From: Rhizobium halophilum
GTDB taxonomy: Bacteria; Pseudomonadota; Alphaproteobacteria; Rhizobiales; Rhizobiaceae
Length of the DNA stretch: 64,000 nucleotides
Reading direction: 5' to 3'
Assembly (NCBI RefSeq): GCF_021648825.1
Contig: NZ_JAKJHS010000008.1
Coordinates: 141,194-205,193, forward strand
In this document: one piece after another, positions 19,469-27,829 of the stretch
Position numbering within the stretch: the first letter of the stretch is position 1
Layout: each line of letters begins with the position of its first letter
Notes under the pieces: model-generated
The model's input: only the letters and a program-made list of their open reading frames with translations
What the model was told of the DNA's origin: nothing
Database searches by the model: none
Program-made: the position numbers and the translations under genes

Positions 19469-20392
19469 TCACGCGTGGGCTGCGGGAAAAAGCCCGCGCG
19501 GCTTCATCGCCAGGATGAGCGCCATCATCATGTAGATGAGCATGGATGCCGCAGCACCGCCGATCATGCCTGCTTGCGCCGGCTGCAGGAAAACCCCGAC
19601 GAGCTTTGGAAGCAGCAACCGGCCCAAGGTGTCGACGACTCCGACCAGCAGAGCGCCAAGGAGCGCTCCCTTGATGGAGCCGATGCCGCCGATGACGATC
19701 ACCACGAAGGCGAGGATGAGGACAGGCTCTCCCATGCCGACCTGGACCGACTGCAGCGCGCCGACCATTGCGCCGGCAAGGCCCGCAAGCGCCGCGCCGA
19801 GGGCGAAGACGACCGTGTAGAGCGTGCGGATGTCGACACCGAGGGCGCCAATCATTTCGCGGTCGCTTTCTCCGGCGCGAATCCGCATGCCCAGCCGCGT
19901 CTTGCCGATCAGGAGATAGAGGCCGAAGGCTACCAATGCGCCGGCAGCAATGATCGCCAATCGATAAACGGGGTACTGCGCACCACCGGGCAAGGCGACG
20001 GCGCCCTGCAGAAGCGGCGGGATATCGAGGTAGAGCGGAAAGGAGCCGAACAGCCAGCGCGTGCCTTCCGAGAACATCAGAATCAGCGCAAAGGTCGCCA
20101 GAACCTGGTCCAGGTGGTCGCGATCATAGAGCCGCCGAATGACGAGCAGCTCGACGATCGCTCCGGCCGCCGCCGCGCAGGCGAGGCTGGCGACGAGACC
20201 GAGCCAGAAGGAGCCCGTTGCCGCAGCCACTGCCGCACAGGCGAACGCGCCGACCATGTAGAGAGAACCATGCGCGAGATTGATCAGCCCCATGACGCCG
20301 AAGATCAGCGTCAGCCCGGCAGCCATGAGAAACAACATGACGCCGAGCTGAAGGCCATTGAGCAACTGCTCAAGAGCAAGTGCGAGAGTCAC
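19469..20392 (-). CDS. livH: ABC transporter permease LivH
   Basis: Permease of 307 residues with the LivH pattern FGVMGLINLAHGSLYMVGAF near residues 31-50 and VVIGGIGSIKGALLGALLVG near 230. Follows the binding-protein gene by 9 bases and precedes livM. A 1007-residue open frame on the opposite strand covers this gene and its neighbours but is a codon-bias shadow. Confidence 0.9.
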   Translation of the reverse strand: MTLALALEQLLNGLQLGVMLFLMAAGLTLIFGVMGLINLAHGSLYMVGAFACAAVAAATGSFWLGLVASLACAAAAGAIVELLVIRRLYDRDHLDQVLATFALILMFSEGTRWLFGSFPLYLDIPPLLQGAVALPGGAQYPVYRLAIIAAGALVAFGLYLLIGKTRLGMRIRAGESDREMIGALGVDIRTLYTVVFALGAALAGLAGAMVGALQSVQVGMGEPVLILAFVVIVIGGIGSIKGALLGALLVGVVDTLGRLLLPKLVGVFLQPAQAGMIGGAAASMLIYMMMALILAMKPRGLFPAAHA

Positions 20393-20401
20393 CAGCCAAC
20401 C

Positions 20402-21538
20402 TTACATCTTGCAGTCTTTGGCATAGGCATCCTCGTGGTCGGTGAAGACCGGCGCGAGGATCTTGTTCGTCAGCACATCACCGTCCTTCACCACTTCGCG
20501 GACGTAGATGTCCTGGATCGGGTGCTGGTTGGTGTTGAACTTGAACTTGCCACGCGGCGACTGGATGTCTGCCTTCAGCAGCTCCGCGCGGAATGCTTCC
20601 GTATCCTTGACATCGGCTTTGGCTGCTGCGGATGCAATCAGCTGACCGGCATCATAAGCCTGCACGGCATAGATGGACGGCAGGCGACCGTATTCAGCCT
20701 GGAAAGCCTCGACAAATTTCTTGTTCGCCTCGTTGTCCAGGTCCTTTGCCCAGTGGCCGGAATTCTTGACGCCGAGAGCGGCATCACCAATTGCACCCAG
20801 CACGTCCTGGCTGAAGGAGAAGCCCGGGCCCATGATCGGGATGTCGACGCCCGACTGCGCATACTGCTTCATGAAGGCAATGCCCATCCCACCCGGCAGG
20901 AAGGCAAAGACCGCGTCCGCGCCGGAGGCGCGGATCTGGGCAATCTCGGCCGCATAGTCAGTCTGTCCGACCTGGGTGTAGACTTCCGAAGCAACTTCGC
21001 CCTTGTAGAAGCGCTTGAAGCCGGTCAGCGAATCTTTACCGGCCGGATAGTTCGGCGCCATGATGAACATCTTCTTGTAGTCCTTGTTGGCGTATTCGCC
21101 CATGGCTTCATGAAGATTGTCGTTCTGGTAGGCGGCGTTGAAGTAGAGTGGGTTGCAGTTCTCACCCGCGAGCGCCGCCGGCGCCGCATTGGTGGAGACA
21201 TAGAATTTGCCCTGGGCGACTGCGCTCGGCGCGACCGCCATCAGCAGGTTCGACCAGACGATGCCCGTCAGGATGTCGACCTGGTCGCTCTGGATCATCT
21301 TGTCGGCGATCTGGACGGCCAGTTCCGGCTTCTGTCCATCGTCCTCGGTGATGACCTCGATCTCGCTGTTGCCGGCCTGCTTGATGGCCAGCATGAAACC
21401 GTCGCGCGTATCGATGCCGAGGCCGGCACCGCCGCCCGAAAGCGTCGTGATCATGCCGATCTTCACAGGTTCGGCGAAGGCAAGGCTGGAAACGCTCATG
21501 CTGAGCGCCAGCGTGGCGGCGGAAACCAGTTTCTTCAT
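20402..21538 (-). CDS. ABC transporter substrate-binding protein (LivK/aromatic-acid type)
   Basis: Periplasmic type I binding protein of 378 residues. The Sec signal MKKLVSAATLALSMSVSSLAFA gives mature EPVKIGMITTLSGGGAG. The start at 21538 fits the signal peptide; a longer frame to 21673 is rejected. Located between the CoA ligase and livH in one operon, it is the specificity subunit of the putative anthranilate importer. The 180 bases between it and the ligase contain no gene that I can see. Confidence 0.9.
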   Translation of the reverse strand: MKKLVSAATLALSMSVSSLAFAEPVKIGMITTLSGGGAGLGIDTRDGFMLAIKQAGNSEIEVITEDDGQKPELAVQIADKMIQSDQVDILTGIVWSNLLMAVAPSAVAQGKFYVSTNAAPAALAGENCNPLYFNAAYQNDNLHEAMGEYANKDYKKMFIMAPNYPAGKDSLTGFKRFYKGEVASEVYTQVGQTDYAAEIAQIRASGADAVFAFLPGGMGIAFMKQYAQSGVDIPIMGPGFSFSQDVLGAIGDAALGVKNSGHWAKDLDNEANKKFVEAFQAEYGRLPSIYAVQAYDAGQLIASAAAKADVKDTEAFRAELLKADIQSPRGKFKFNTNQHPIQDIYVREVVKDGDVLTNKILAPVFTDHEDAYAKDCKM

Positions 21539-21718
21539 TGTCTCGAACTCCCAGTTGTTCTTATGACCCCATCCCCAGGCGCGGACCCCTCGATCTCGCA
21601 GCCCGGATATCCGCCCGATGTCATCACCGACCGGTATTCCCGATACCTTCCATACTTGCAAAAGAACGTCCACTGGCGAAGCCGCTGGAATGCGCTTTTG
21701 CAGAATGTCGGTAAATGC

Positions 21719-23347
21719 TCATGCGGCACTCGCCTGCTTCAGCCTGAACCGCTGGATCTTGCCCGACTCCGTCTTCGGCAGCGCATCGGTAAAGACGATG
21801 GAGCGCGGGTATTTGTAGGGCGCGATGACCTTCTTGACGTGTTCCTGCAGGAGCTTCGCCATCGCCTCGCAGGCAGCACCGCGATCCGTAAGCACGACAT
21901 GCGCCTCGACGATATGGCCACGTTCCGTGTCCGGGACTCCGATCACCGCGCATTCGGCAACCGCCTCGTGCTTCAGCAGTGCCGCCTCGACCTCCGGACC
22001 TGCAATGTTGTAGCCAGCCGAGACGATCATGTCATCGGAGCGGGCGGCAAAGTGGAAATAGCCTTGTTCGTCCTGCACGAAGGAATCGCCGGTAAGGTTC
22101 CAGCCGTCGCGCACGTAATCCCGCTGCCTGTCGTCGGCGAGATAGCGGCAGCCGATGGGGCCCTTGACGGCGAGCTTGCCGATCGTTCCCCGCGGCACCT
22201 CGCGCATGTCGTCATCCACGACGACGGCCTGGTAGCCGGTGAGCGGCTTGCCCGTGCAGGCAGGCTTGGAGTCGTCGAGCCGGTTGGAGATGAAGATGTG
22301 CAGCATCTCTGTCGAGCCTATGCCATCGACGATCGGCTTGCCGGTCTTCTGTACCCACTGGTCATAGACGGGAGCCGGCAGTGTTTCGCCCGCCGACACC
22401 GCGACGCGGAGTGAGGAAAGATCGGCGCCTTCATCCATGGCGGAAAGCATGGCGCGGTAGGCGGTGGGTGCGGTGAAGCAGATCGTCGCCTTGTAGGTCT
22501 CGATGATCTCGATCATCTTCGGCGGCGTCGCCTGCTCGAGCAGCGTGGCTGCCGCGCCGAAGCGCAGCGGGAAGACCGCGAGACCGCCGAGGCCGAAGGT
22601 AAAGGCGAGCGGCGGCGAACCGACGAAGACGTCGTCCGGCGTGACCTTCAACACTTCCTTCGCATAGGCATCCGCGATGATCAGGATGTCCCGGTGGAAG
22701 TGCATGGTCGCCTTCGGCACGCCGGTGGAGCCGGAGGTGAAGCCCAGCAGCGCGACATCGTCCCGTCCCGTTTTCACGGCCTCGAACTTCACGGGCTTGT
22801 CGAGGGCGGCCCGATCGAGCTCGGCATCGTGATTGGCCGTGCCGTCGAAGCCGATCACCTGCTCCAAGAACCGGCTTTCCTTGGCGACCGCCACCAGTTC
22901 GTCCATCAGGCGGGTGTCGCAGAGCGCCATGGTGACCTCGGCCTTGTCGACCACCTTGGCGATTTCGCCGGTACGTAGCATCGGCATGGTGTTGACGACC
23001 ACGGCCCCCGCTTTCGTGGCCGCAAGCCAGCAGGCAACCATGGCTGGGTTGTTCGCCGAACGGATCAGGACCCGGTTACCGGGTTTCAGACCATAGTCCT
23101 CCGTCAGCGCCCGCGCGATGCGGTTCGTCCAGTCGGAAAGCTCCTTGTAGGTCCGGCGACGGCCGTTGCCGATCAGCGCAGTATGGTCGCCAAAGCCGCG
23201 CTCAACCATCCGGTCCGTCAACTCGACCCCGGCGTTCAGCCATTCGGGATAATCGAAGCCATCGAGAAGAAGCTCCGGCCACTGGTCCGGCGGCGGGAGA
23301 TGGTCGCGCGCAAACGTGTCCAGATGGCCTGTCGGTCCCAGTTTCAT
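21719..23347 (-). CDS. abmG: 2-aminobenzoate--CoA ligase (benzoate-CoA ligase family)
   Basis: AMP-forming acyl-CoA synthetase of 542 residues. The P-loop LLGFTSGSTGVPKATMHFHRD is near 190, the adenylate-binding segment GIGSTEMLHIFISN near 316, and the catalytic lysine region LPKTESGKIQRFRLKQ is at the C-terminus. The family resemblance is to benzoate/2-aminobenzoate-CoA ligases. It heads the operon with the aromatic-acid ABC transporter and faces the AbmA operon, which needs 2-aminobenzoyl-CoA. The ATG at 23347 was preferred over an in-frame TTG at 23380. Substrate assignment is by context; benzoate or salicylate are alternatives. Confidence 0.86.
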   Translation of the reverse strand: MKLGPTGHLDTFARDHLPPPDQWPELLLDGFDYPEWLNAGVELTDRMVERGFGDHTALIGNGRRRTYKELSDWTNRIARALTEDYGLKPGNRVLIRSANNPAMVACWLAATKAGAVVVNTMPMLRTGEIAKVVDKAEVTMALCDTRLMDELVAVAKESRFLEQVIGFDGTANHDAELDRAALDKPVKFEAVKTGRDDVALLGFTSGSTGVPKATMHFHRDILIIADAYAKEVLKVTPDDVFVGSPPLAFTFGLGGLAVFPLRFGAAATLLEQATPPKMIEIIETYKATICFTAPTAYRAMLSAMDEGADLSSLRVAVSAGETLPAPVYDQWVQKTGKPIVDGIGSTEMLHIFISNRLDDSKPACTGKPLTGYQAVVVDDDMREVPRGTIGKLAVKGPIGCRYLADDRQRDYVRDGWNLTGDSFVQDEQGYFHFAARSDDMIVSAGYNIAGPEVEAALLKHEAVAECAVIGVPDTERGHIVEAHVVLTDRGAACEAMAKLLQEHVKKVIAPYKYPRSIVFTDALPKTESGKIQRFRLKQASAA

Positions 23348-23460
23348 CGTCGAGTTCCCATGCGTTCTTCTGGTCTGCAACCCGAAGATATCCGGTGCTG
23401 CCGCCGCGGCATTTTTGCCTTGCTGTTAAGAAAGCACCGCTCCAGGCGGGTGGCAAGGAA

Positions 23461-23485
23461 GAAATTTTAAGTTTGTAATAATTTC
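23461..23485. promoter_or_regulatory. Candidate MarR operator in the ligase/formamidase divergent promoter region
   Basis: AT-rich island with inverted arms GAAATT (23461-23466) and AATTTC (23480-23485), and inside it ATTTTAAGTTT (23464-23474), the same 11-mer (inverted) as at 9508-9518 upstream of abmA. Placed between the divergent ligase and formamidase genes. Confidence 0.5.
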
Positions 23486-23566
23486 TTTCGACGGGCCGGT
23501 TGCGCTTCCTTTTCGTGCCGCAGGAGTGCAAGATCGAGCGATGATCCGACGTTAAGCGAGAACCAA

Positions 23567-24391
23567 ATGCGCCACCGCATCATGGACTGGGACGATGCCT
23601 ACGCGAACGGTCCCAACATCCCGGGCGGGGAGCGCTGGCCGGACCTTTGGGTGGTACCGGCCGAGAACTATCGGCGCGAGAGCTTGATAGCTGGATCTGC
23701 AGAACTCGATATCGCCTATGGCACCGGCCCGCGGAACCAGCTGGATCTCTTCAGGCCGACCGGCGATGCGAAGGGACTGGTTGTCTTCGTCCATGGCGGT
23801 TTTTGGCTTCGACTGGACAAGAACTATTGGTCGCACCTGGCGCAAGGGCCTGTGAGCCGGGGTTTTGCGGTGGCACTCCCGTCTTACTCTCTTTGCCCCT
23901 CCATACGCATCTCCGGCATTACGATCGAAATCGCCTCGGCTATCGAGCGGGCGGCGCAACTGGTGGACGGCCCGATCCGGCTTATCGGTCATTCCGCCGG
24001 CGGACACCTGGTGACGCGGATGGTAACGAGGACCTCTCCGTTGTCCGCCGAGGTGCAGCGCCGCGTGGCCAATACGGTATCGCTTTCCGGGCTGCACGAT
24101 CTGCGGCCCTTGATGAAGACCTCTATGAACACGCAGTTGAAGATCGACGAGGAAGAGGCATGGCGCGAAAGTCCTGCGCTGCTTGAGCCGATCGACGGTA
24201 CCCGCGTCACCTGCTGGGTGGGATCGAACGAACGATCAGAGTTCCTGCGGCAGAACGCCTTGCTTGCCAATATCTGGAAGGGATTGGGAGCGGAGACAGA
24301 GGCTGTGGAAGAACCGGATCGCCACCACTTCAACATACTTGATGCGCTCGTTGAACCGGGGCACCCGCTGGTGGATCTGCTTCTCTCCTGA
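23567..24391 (+). CDS. Alpha/beta hydrolase, arylformamidase (kynurenine formamidase)-like
   Basis: 274 residues. The HGGFW motif at 76-80 matches the HGGxW oxyanion motif of AFMID-type arylformamidases. The nucleophile is Ser143 in GHSAGG, and a likely catalytic His lies in HHFNILDAL near the C-terminus. It would cleave an N-formyl group from an aromatic amine (N-formylkynurenine or N-formylanthranilate), releasing formate. It is divergent from the anthranilate CoA ligase and shares its AT-rich promoter region, tying it to aromatic amine breakdown. No kynureninase is in the window, so N-formylanthranilate is a real alternative substrate. Confidence 0.78.
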   Translation: MRHRIMDWDDAYANGPNIPGGERWPDLWVVPAENYRRESLIAGSAELDIAYGTGPRNQLDLFRPTGDAKGLVVFVHGGFWLRLDKNYWSHLAQGPVSRGFAVALPSYSLCPSIRISGITIEIASAIERAAQLVDGPIRLIGHSAGGHLVTRMVTRTSPLSAEVQRRVANTVSLSGLHDLRPLMKTSMNTQLKIDEEEAWRESPALLEPIDGTRVTCWVGSNERSEFLRQNALLANIWKGLGAETEAVEEPDRHHFNILDALVEPGHPLVDLLLS

Positions 24392-24443
24392 TGCCTTGAT
24401 GTTGGCTGCTGCCGCCAAGGCGACAACAGCCAGTTGTCCAGAT

Positions 24444-25019
24444 TTACGCCGCGAGAGCGCCGGATTTCTTCGCGACCCAGCCGGCCACGTAATCCATCAG
24501 CGCTGGCGACAGGCAGTCATACGGCTCCAGCCCGAGTTCCTTCAAGCGCGCCCGGATCGCATCCATCCTGCTGGGATCAACACCTGCCTCGATCACGGAG
24601 GAAACGAAAGCGGCGAACTCCGGCGGTGCCCAGCCCGATTCCTGAAAACGCTCCGGATGAACGAAGTCCAGCCCCTGGAAGGCATGCTCCCTCTCAACCG
24701 GGCCATACATGTGGACGCCGCATTCGCGGCACGCGTGACGCTGGATGAGCGCAGAGGTGTCAACCACCTGCAGCTTGTCGCCATTCTCCAGCACCGTCAC
24801 CTTGTCATGAGGCACGACGGCCACCACGGAGAAGACGGTTCCTTTCGGTTTCCAGCATTTCGTACAGCCACAAACGTGGTTGTGAGCAACCTGCCCCTCG
24901 ATCTTCACCTTGACCGGCCGATTAGTGCAGGCACAGACGAGGGTGCCTCCTGAGAAGCCGGGATCGGCCGGCTTGATACCATTATCCACGGCCGGATGTA
25001 TGCGAACTGCACTTTCCAT
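24444..25019 (-). CDS. gfa: S-(hydroxymethyl)glutathione synthase, glutathione-dependent formaldehyde-activating enzyme
   Basis: 191-residue GFA/CENP-V family zinc protein. Zinc-ligand clusters CAC (about 29-31), CGCTKC (about 50-55) and CRECG (about 96-100) are visible. It promotes formation of S-hydroxymethylglutathione from formaldehyde and glutathione. Downstream of frmA and the xox genes on the same strand, it forms the first step of formaldehyde disposal after methanol oxidation. Confidence 0.9.
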   Translation of the reverse strand: MESAVRIHPAVDNGIKPADPGFSGGTLVCACTNRPVKVKIEGQVAHNHVCGCTKCWKPKGTVFSVVAVVPHDKVTVLENGDKLQVVDTSALIQRHACRECGVHMYGPVEREHAFQGLDFVHPERFQESGWAPPEFAAFVSSVIEAGVDPSRMDAIRARLKELGLEPYDCLSPALMDYVAGWVAKKSGALAA

Positions 25020-25105
25020 GGCATGCCACCTCCCCTGTTAAGCCGAACCACCTCCGTTTCTCGGACGTGTTCGACGTTGAAGTGATCGCTTCGACCTTCA
25101 GGTCG

Positions 25106-26233
25106 TCAATAAACCACGACGCCCCGGATGCTTTCTCCCTTGTGCATCATATCGAAGCCCTTGTTGATGTCCTCGAGGCCCATGGTGTGGGTGATCATTG
25201 GGTCGATCTGGATCTTGCCGTCCATGTACCAGTCAACGATCTTGGGTACGTCGGTTCGGCCGCGTGCGCCGCCAAAGGCGGTTCCCATCCAGTTGCGGCC
25301 GGTGACGAGCTGGAAGGGACGCGTCGAAATCTCCTGGCCGGCACCCGCCACCCCGATGATGATCGACTTGCCCCAGCCGCGATGCGCGCTTTCCAGCGCC
25401 TGGCGCATGACCTTGGTGTTGCCGGTGCAGTCGAATGTGTAGTCGGCGCCGCCGATCAGGTCGCCATTGCGCTTCGTCATGTTGACGAGATGGGCAACAA
25501 TGTCGCCCTCGACCTCCTTCGGGTTGACGAAATGGGTCATGCCGAACCTCTCGCCCCATTCCTTGCGGTCGGGATTAATGTCGACGCCGATGATGATGTC
25601 GGCGCCGGCAAGCCGCAGACCCTGCAGCACGTTCAGGCCAATGCCGCCCAGCCCGAAGACGATGGCGGTCGACCCGATCTCCACCTTGGCCGTGTTGATC
25701 ACCGCGCCAATGCCGGTCGTCACGCCGCAGCCGATATAGCAGATCTTGTCGAAGGGGGCGTCCGGATTGACCTTGGCGACCGCAATCTCCGGCAGAACCG
25801 TGAAATTAGCGAAGGTGGAGCAGCCCATATAGTGGTGGATCTTGTCCTTGCCGATCGAGAAGCGCGAAGTGCCGTCCGGCATCAGGCCTTGCCCTTGCGT
25901 CGAGCGGATCGCGGTGCACAGATTGGTCTTGCGCGACAGGCAGGAATAGCATTCCCGGCATTCAGGCGTGTAAAGCGGAATGACGTGATCGCCCTTCTTC
26001 ACCGAAGTGACACCCGGTCCGACATTGACAACGATGCCGGCACCCTCATGGCCGAGGATGGCCGGAAACAGGCCTTCAGGATCGGCGCCCGAGAGCGTGA
26101 AGTCATCGGTATGGCAGATGCCGGTCGCCCTGACCTCGATCAGCACCTCACCAGCCTTCGGACCTTCAAGCTGAACGGTCATGATCTCCAGCGGCTTTCC
26201 CGCTTGAACGGCAACGGCAGCGCGAACGTCCAT
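25106..26233 (-). CDS. frmA: S-(hydroxymethyl)glutathione dehydrogenase / class III alcohol dehydrogenase
   Basis: 375-residue zinc-dependent dehydrogenase oxidising S-hydroxymethylglutathione to S-formylglutathione with NAD. Catalytic zinc residues are in [11 protein letters not shown] and GHEGAG, the structural zinc cluster in [17 protein letters not shown], the cofactor fold in [19 protein letters not shown] precedes the ATG. Lies between xoxJ and gfa. The hydrolase for the product (fghA) is not in the window. Confidence 0.93.
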   Translation of the reverse strand: MDVRAAVAVQAGKPLEIMTVQLEGPKAGEVLIEVRATGICHTDDFTLSGADPEGLFPAILGHEGAGIVVNVGPGVTSVKKGDHVIPLYTPECRECYSCLSRKTNLCTAIRSTQGQGLMPDGTSRFSIGKDKIHHYMGCSTFANFTVLPEIAVAKVNPDAPFDKICYIGCGVTTGIGAVINTAKVEIGSTAIVFGLGGIGLNVLQGLRLAGADIIIGVDINPDRKEWGERFGMTHFVNPKEVEGDIVAHLVNMTKRNGDLIGGADYTFDCTGNTKVMRQALESAHRGWGKSIIIGVAGAGQEISTRPFQLVTGRNWMGTAFGGARGRTDVPKIVDWYMDGKIQIDPMITHTMGLEDINKGFDMMHKGESIRGVVVY

Positions 26234-26342
26234 GTCAATTCCTCTCCTTGATCTCGCTCAGCCGGCTCGCTCCGGCCGCCGGATGTCCGAAGCATTGATG
26301 TCGATCAGGCATCCTGCACCCGCCTCGCAGGGCCCTGCAGTC

Positions 26343-27206
26343 CTACTGCGTAATCACTTGATCCCGCTCGTCGAGGAGCGGGACGTGATACTCCAGCAGG
26401 AGGTTGTTGATCTCGTCCTGATGCTCCCGGATGTAGGTGTTCAGGGTCCGTTTCCACTCCTGATCCGATGGCCGCACCCCCATCGTGATGCGATAGGTCA
26501 TCCGCTGGCCGCCTTTTTCGTTGATCAATGGTACCATCGCCAGATCTGCGCCTGATCTGCTCGCGTAATAGCCGGCCATCGGCCCCCAGACCACGGCTGC
26601 GTCTATGACGCCGTCCAGCATGTCCCGGATCATGACTTCGGCCATGGACGGAGCAACACGCGTATCCACCATGAGCGGGTAGACCTTGGCTTTGCGCATC
26701 AGCTTGGCGGCTGCCATATTAGCCGACGGAGGCGTACCCTCCACCACTCCGATGCGCTTGTCTGCGAGCTTCGGATCCGCCAGTGTTTCTACGCCCGCCA
26801 GTTCGCCGTCCTTCTTGTAAAGCATCACGTAGGAGGAGCGATAATAGGCATTGGTATTCTGGACGAGTTCGTCTCCCTGCGCATAGCCCATGATGATATC
26901 GCAGCGATTGGCGCCGAGCGTGTTGCGAACGAACCCCGTGATGGAAGGAAACCAGGTATAGGAAACTGAGCTTCGGCCCGTTGCGTTCGCGACCATCTCT
27001 GCGAGCTTGTCCTCAAAACCTTCCCCACTTTTGTCGGTGAATGGCATGTTGGACGGATCGGCACACACGCGCAGAATATTTGGGTCCACGAGTTCACCGG
27101 CGGCGCCCAATCCCGCACTCTGGCCCTGCGCCTCAAGCGGAACAAGCATAGCTGCACAAGCAAGAGCAGCAATCGAACAGAGGAGGTCTGGAAGGGTCCG
27201 CCTCAT
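26343..27206 (-). CDS. xoxJ: XoxJ/MoxJ-like periplasmic substrate-binding-fold protein of the methanol oxidation system
   Basis: About 287 residues with an N-terminal signal peptide (MRRTLPDLLCSIAALACAAML) and a type II periplasmic binding fold. The mature start LRVCADPSNMPFTDKSGEGFEDKLAEMVA is characteristic of quinoprotein dehydrogenase-associated binding proteins. XoxJ is thought to help activate or mature XoxF in the periplasm. The ATG at 27206 is one base after the xoxG stop; the longer frame to 27395 runs into xoxG and is rejected. Confidence 0.88.
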   Translation of the reverse strand: MRRTLPDLLCSIAALACAAMLVPLEAQGQSAGLGAAGELVDPNILRVCADPSNMPFTDKSGEGFEDKLAEMVANATGRSSVSYTWFPSITGFVRNTLGANRCDIIMGYAQGDELVQNTNAYYRSSYVMLYKKDGELAGVETLADPKLADKRIGVVEGTPPSANMAAAKLMRKAKVYPLMVDTRVAPSMAEVMIRDMLDGVIDAAVVWGPMAGYYASRSGADLAMVPLINEKGGQRMTYRITMGVRPSDQEWKRTLNTYIREHQDEINNLLLEYHVPLLDERDQVITQ

Positions 27207-27207
27207 C

Positions 27208-27729
27208 TCATCCCCCCATACAAGATGCTTCGTAATCCTTCGCCGCTTGCGGCTTGTCGGCCTTGTTCGGCGGCCTCCCGCGAGGAGCAGCATCGACTGC
27301 TCGTGCCCGCAGATAGATGTAGATATCGTCGAGGTAACAGTAGACGTTCTTGTTGTCACCGAACGCGGGCATGACGTTCTCCCTGCCCCCGCCAACGTTC
27401 TGTCGTCCCTCAGCTACGATGGAGAGGAAGGTGGGATAATCCATTGTCTTCATGCTCTCTGCCAAGGCGGGCGCATAGCTTGACCCTACGCCATCCGGGC
27501 CATGGCAGACGTGACAATCGGAATGGTACCGACGGTATCCACTGAACGTGTACCAATCGACGGTCCCGTTCTCGATCTTGAAGGTAGGCGTGCCTTCTGA
27601 GTCATAGAACTTTCCGTCCTCCTCGCTGACAGCAGCAGCTTTCTCCTTTGTGTCGGCTGATGCGGCGATCGTTGGGGTGAGAAAGGGAAGAAGTGCAGAA
27701 ACGACGAAAGGAAAAAGACGGAAATTCAT
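27208..27729 (-). CDS. xoxG: Cytochrome c, electron acceptor of XoxF (XoxG)
   Basis: 173-residue secreted c-type cytochrome. Signal peptide to about residue 25, heme motif CHVCH near residue 73, likely axial Met in NVMPAFGDN near 119, and a Cys near the C-terminus (ASCMGG). GAGG lies 7 bases before the ATG; a TTG one codon earlier is less likely. It follows xoxF after a stem-loop and precedes xoxJ, the usual xoxFGJ order, and receives electrons from PQQH2 of XoxF. Confidence 0.9.
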   Translation of the reverse strand: MNFRLFPFVVSALLPFLTPTIAASADTKEKAAAVSEEDGKFYDSEGTPTFKIENGTVDWYTFSGYRRYHSDCHVCHGPDGVGSSYAPALAESMKTMDYPTFLSIVAEGRQNVGGGRENVMPAFGDNKNVYCYLDDIYIYLRARAVDAAPRGRPPNKADKPQAAKDYEASCMGG

Positions 27730-27783
27730 CAAGCAACCTCATGCAAATCTGGCAATCAGCAACGGGATTGCCGGCTGAATCAC

Positions 27784-27813
27784 GACCGGGCTGCATCTTC
27801 AGACAGCCCGGTC
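27784..27813 (-). promoter_or_regulatory. Intergenic stem-loop between xoxF and xoxG
   Basis: 10-bp perfect inverted repeat GACCGGGCTG / CAGCCCGGTC with a 10-base loop, 16 bases after the xoxF stop. No T-run follows in the gene direction, so it probably stabilises the xoxF message or partly attenuates xoxGJ, keeping the dehydrogenase in excess. Confidence 0.7.
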
Positions 27814-27829
27814 GCCCTTCGGAGGCATT

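Noticed and set aside
19391..22414. 1007-residue open frame on the plus strand
   Set aside because: Lies fully antisense to livM, livH, the binding protein and the CoA ligase, all of which have clear motifs; it is low-complexity His/Arg/Asp-rich and a typical shadow of high-GC codon use.
23567..24391. Hydrolase as S-formylglutathione hydrolase of the formaldehyde pathway
   Set aside because: Motif HGGFW and overall pattern fit arylformamidases; esterase D-type features are not visible, and it is divergent from the aromatic CoA ligase.
25067..26251. 394-residue plus-strand frame
   Set aside because: Antisense of frmA, which has complete zinc and NAD motifs.
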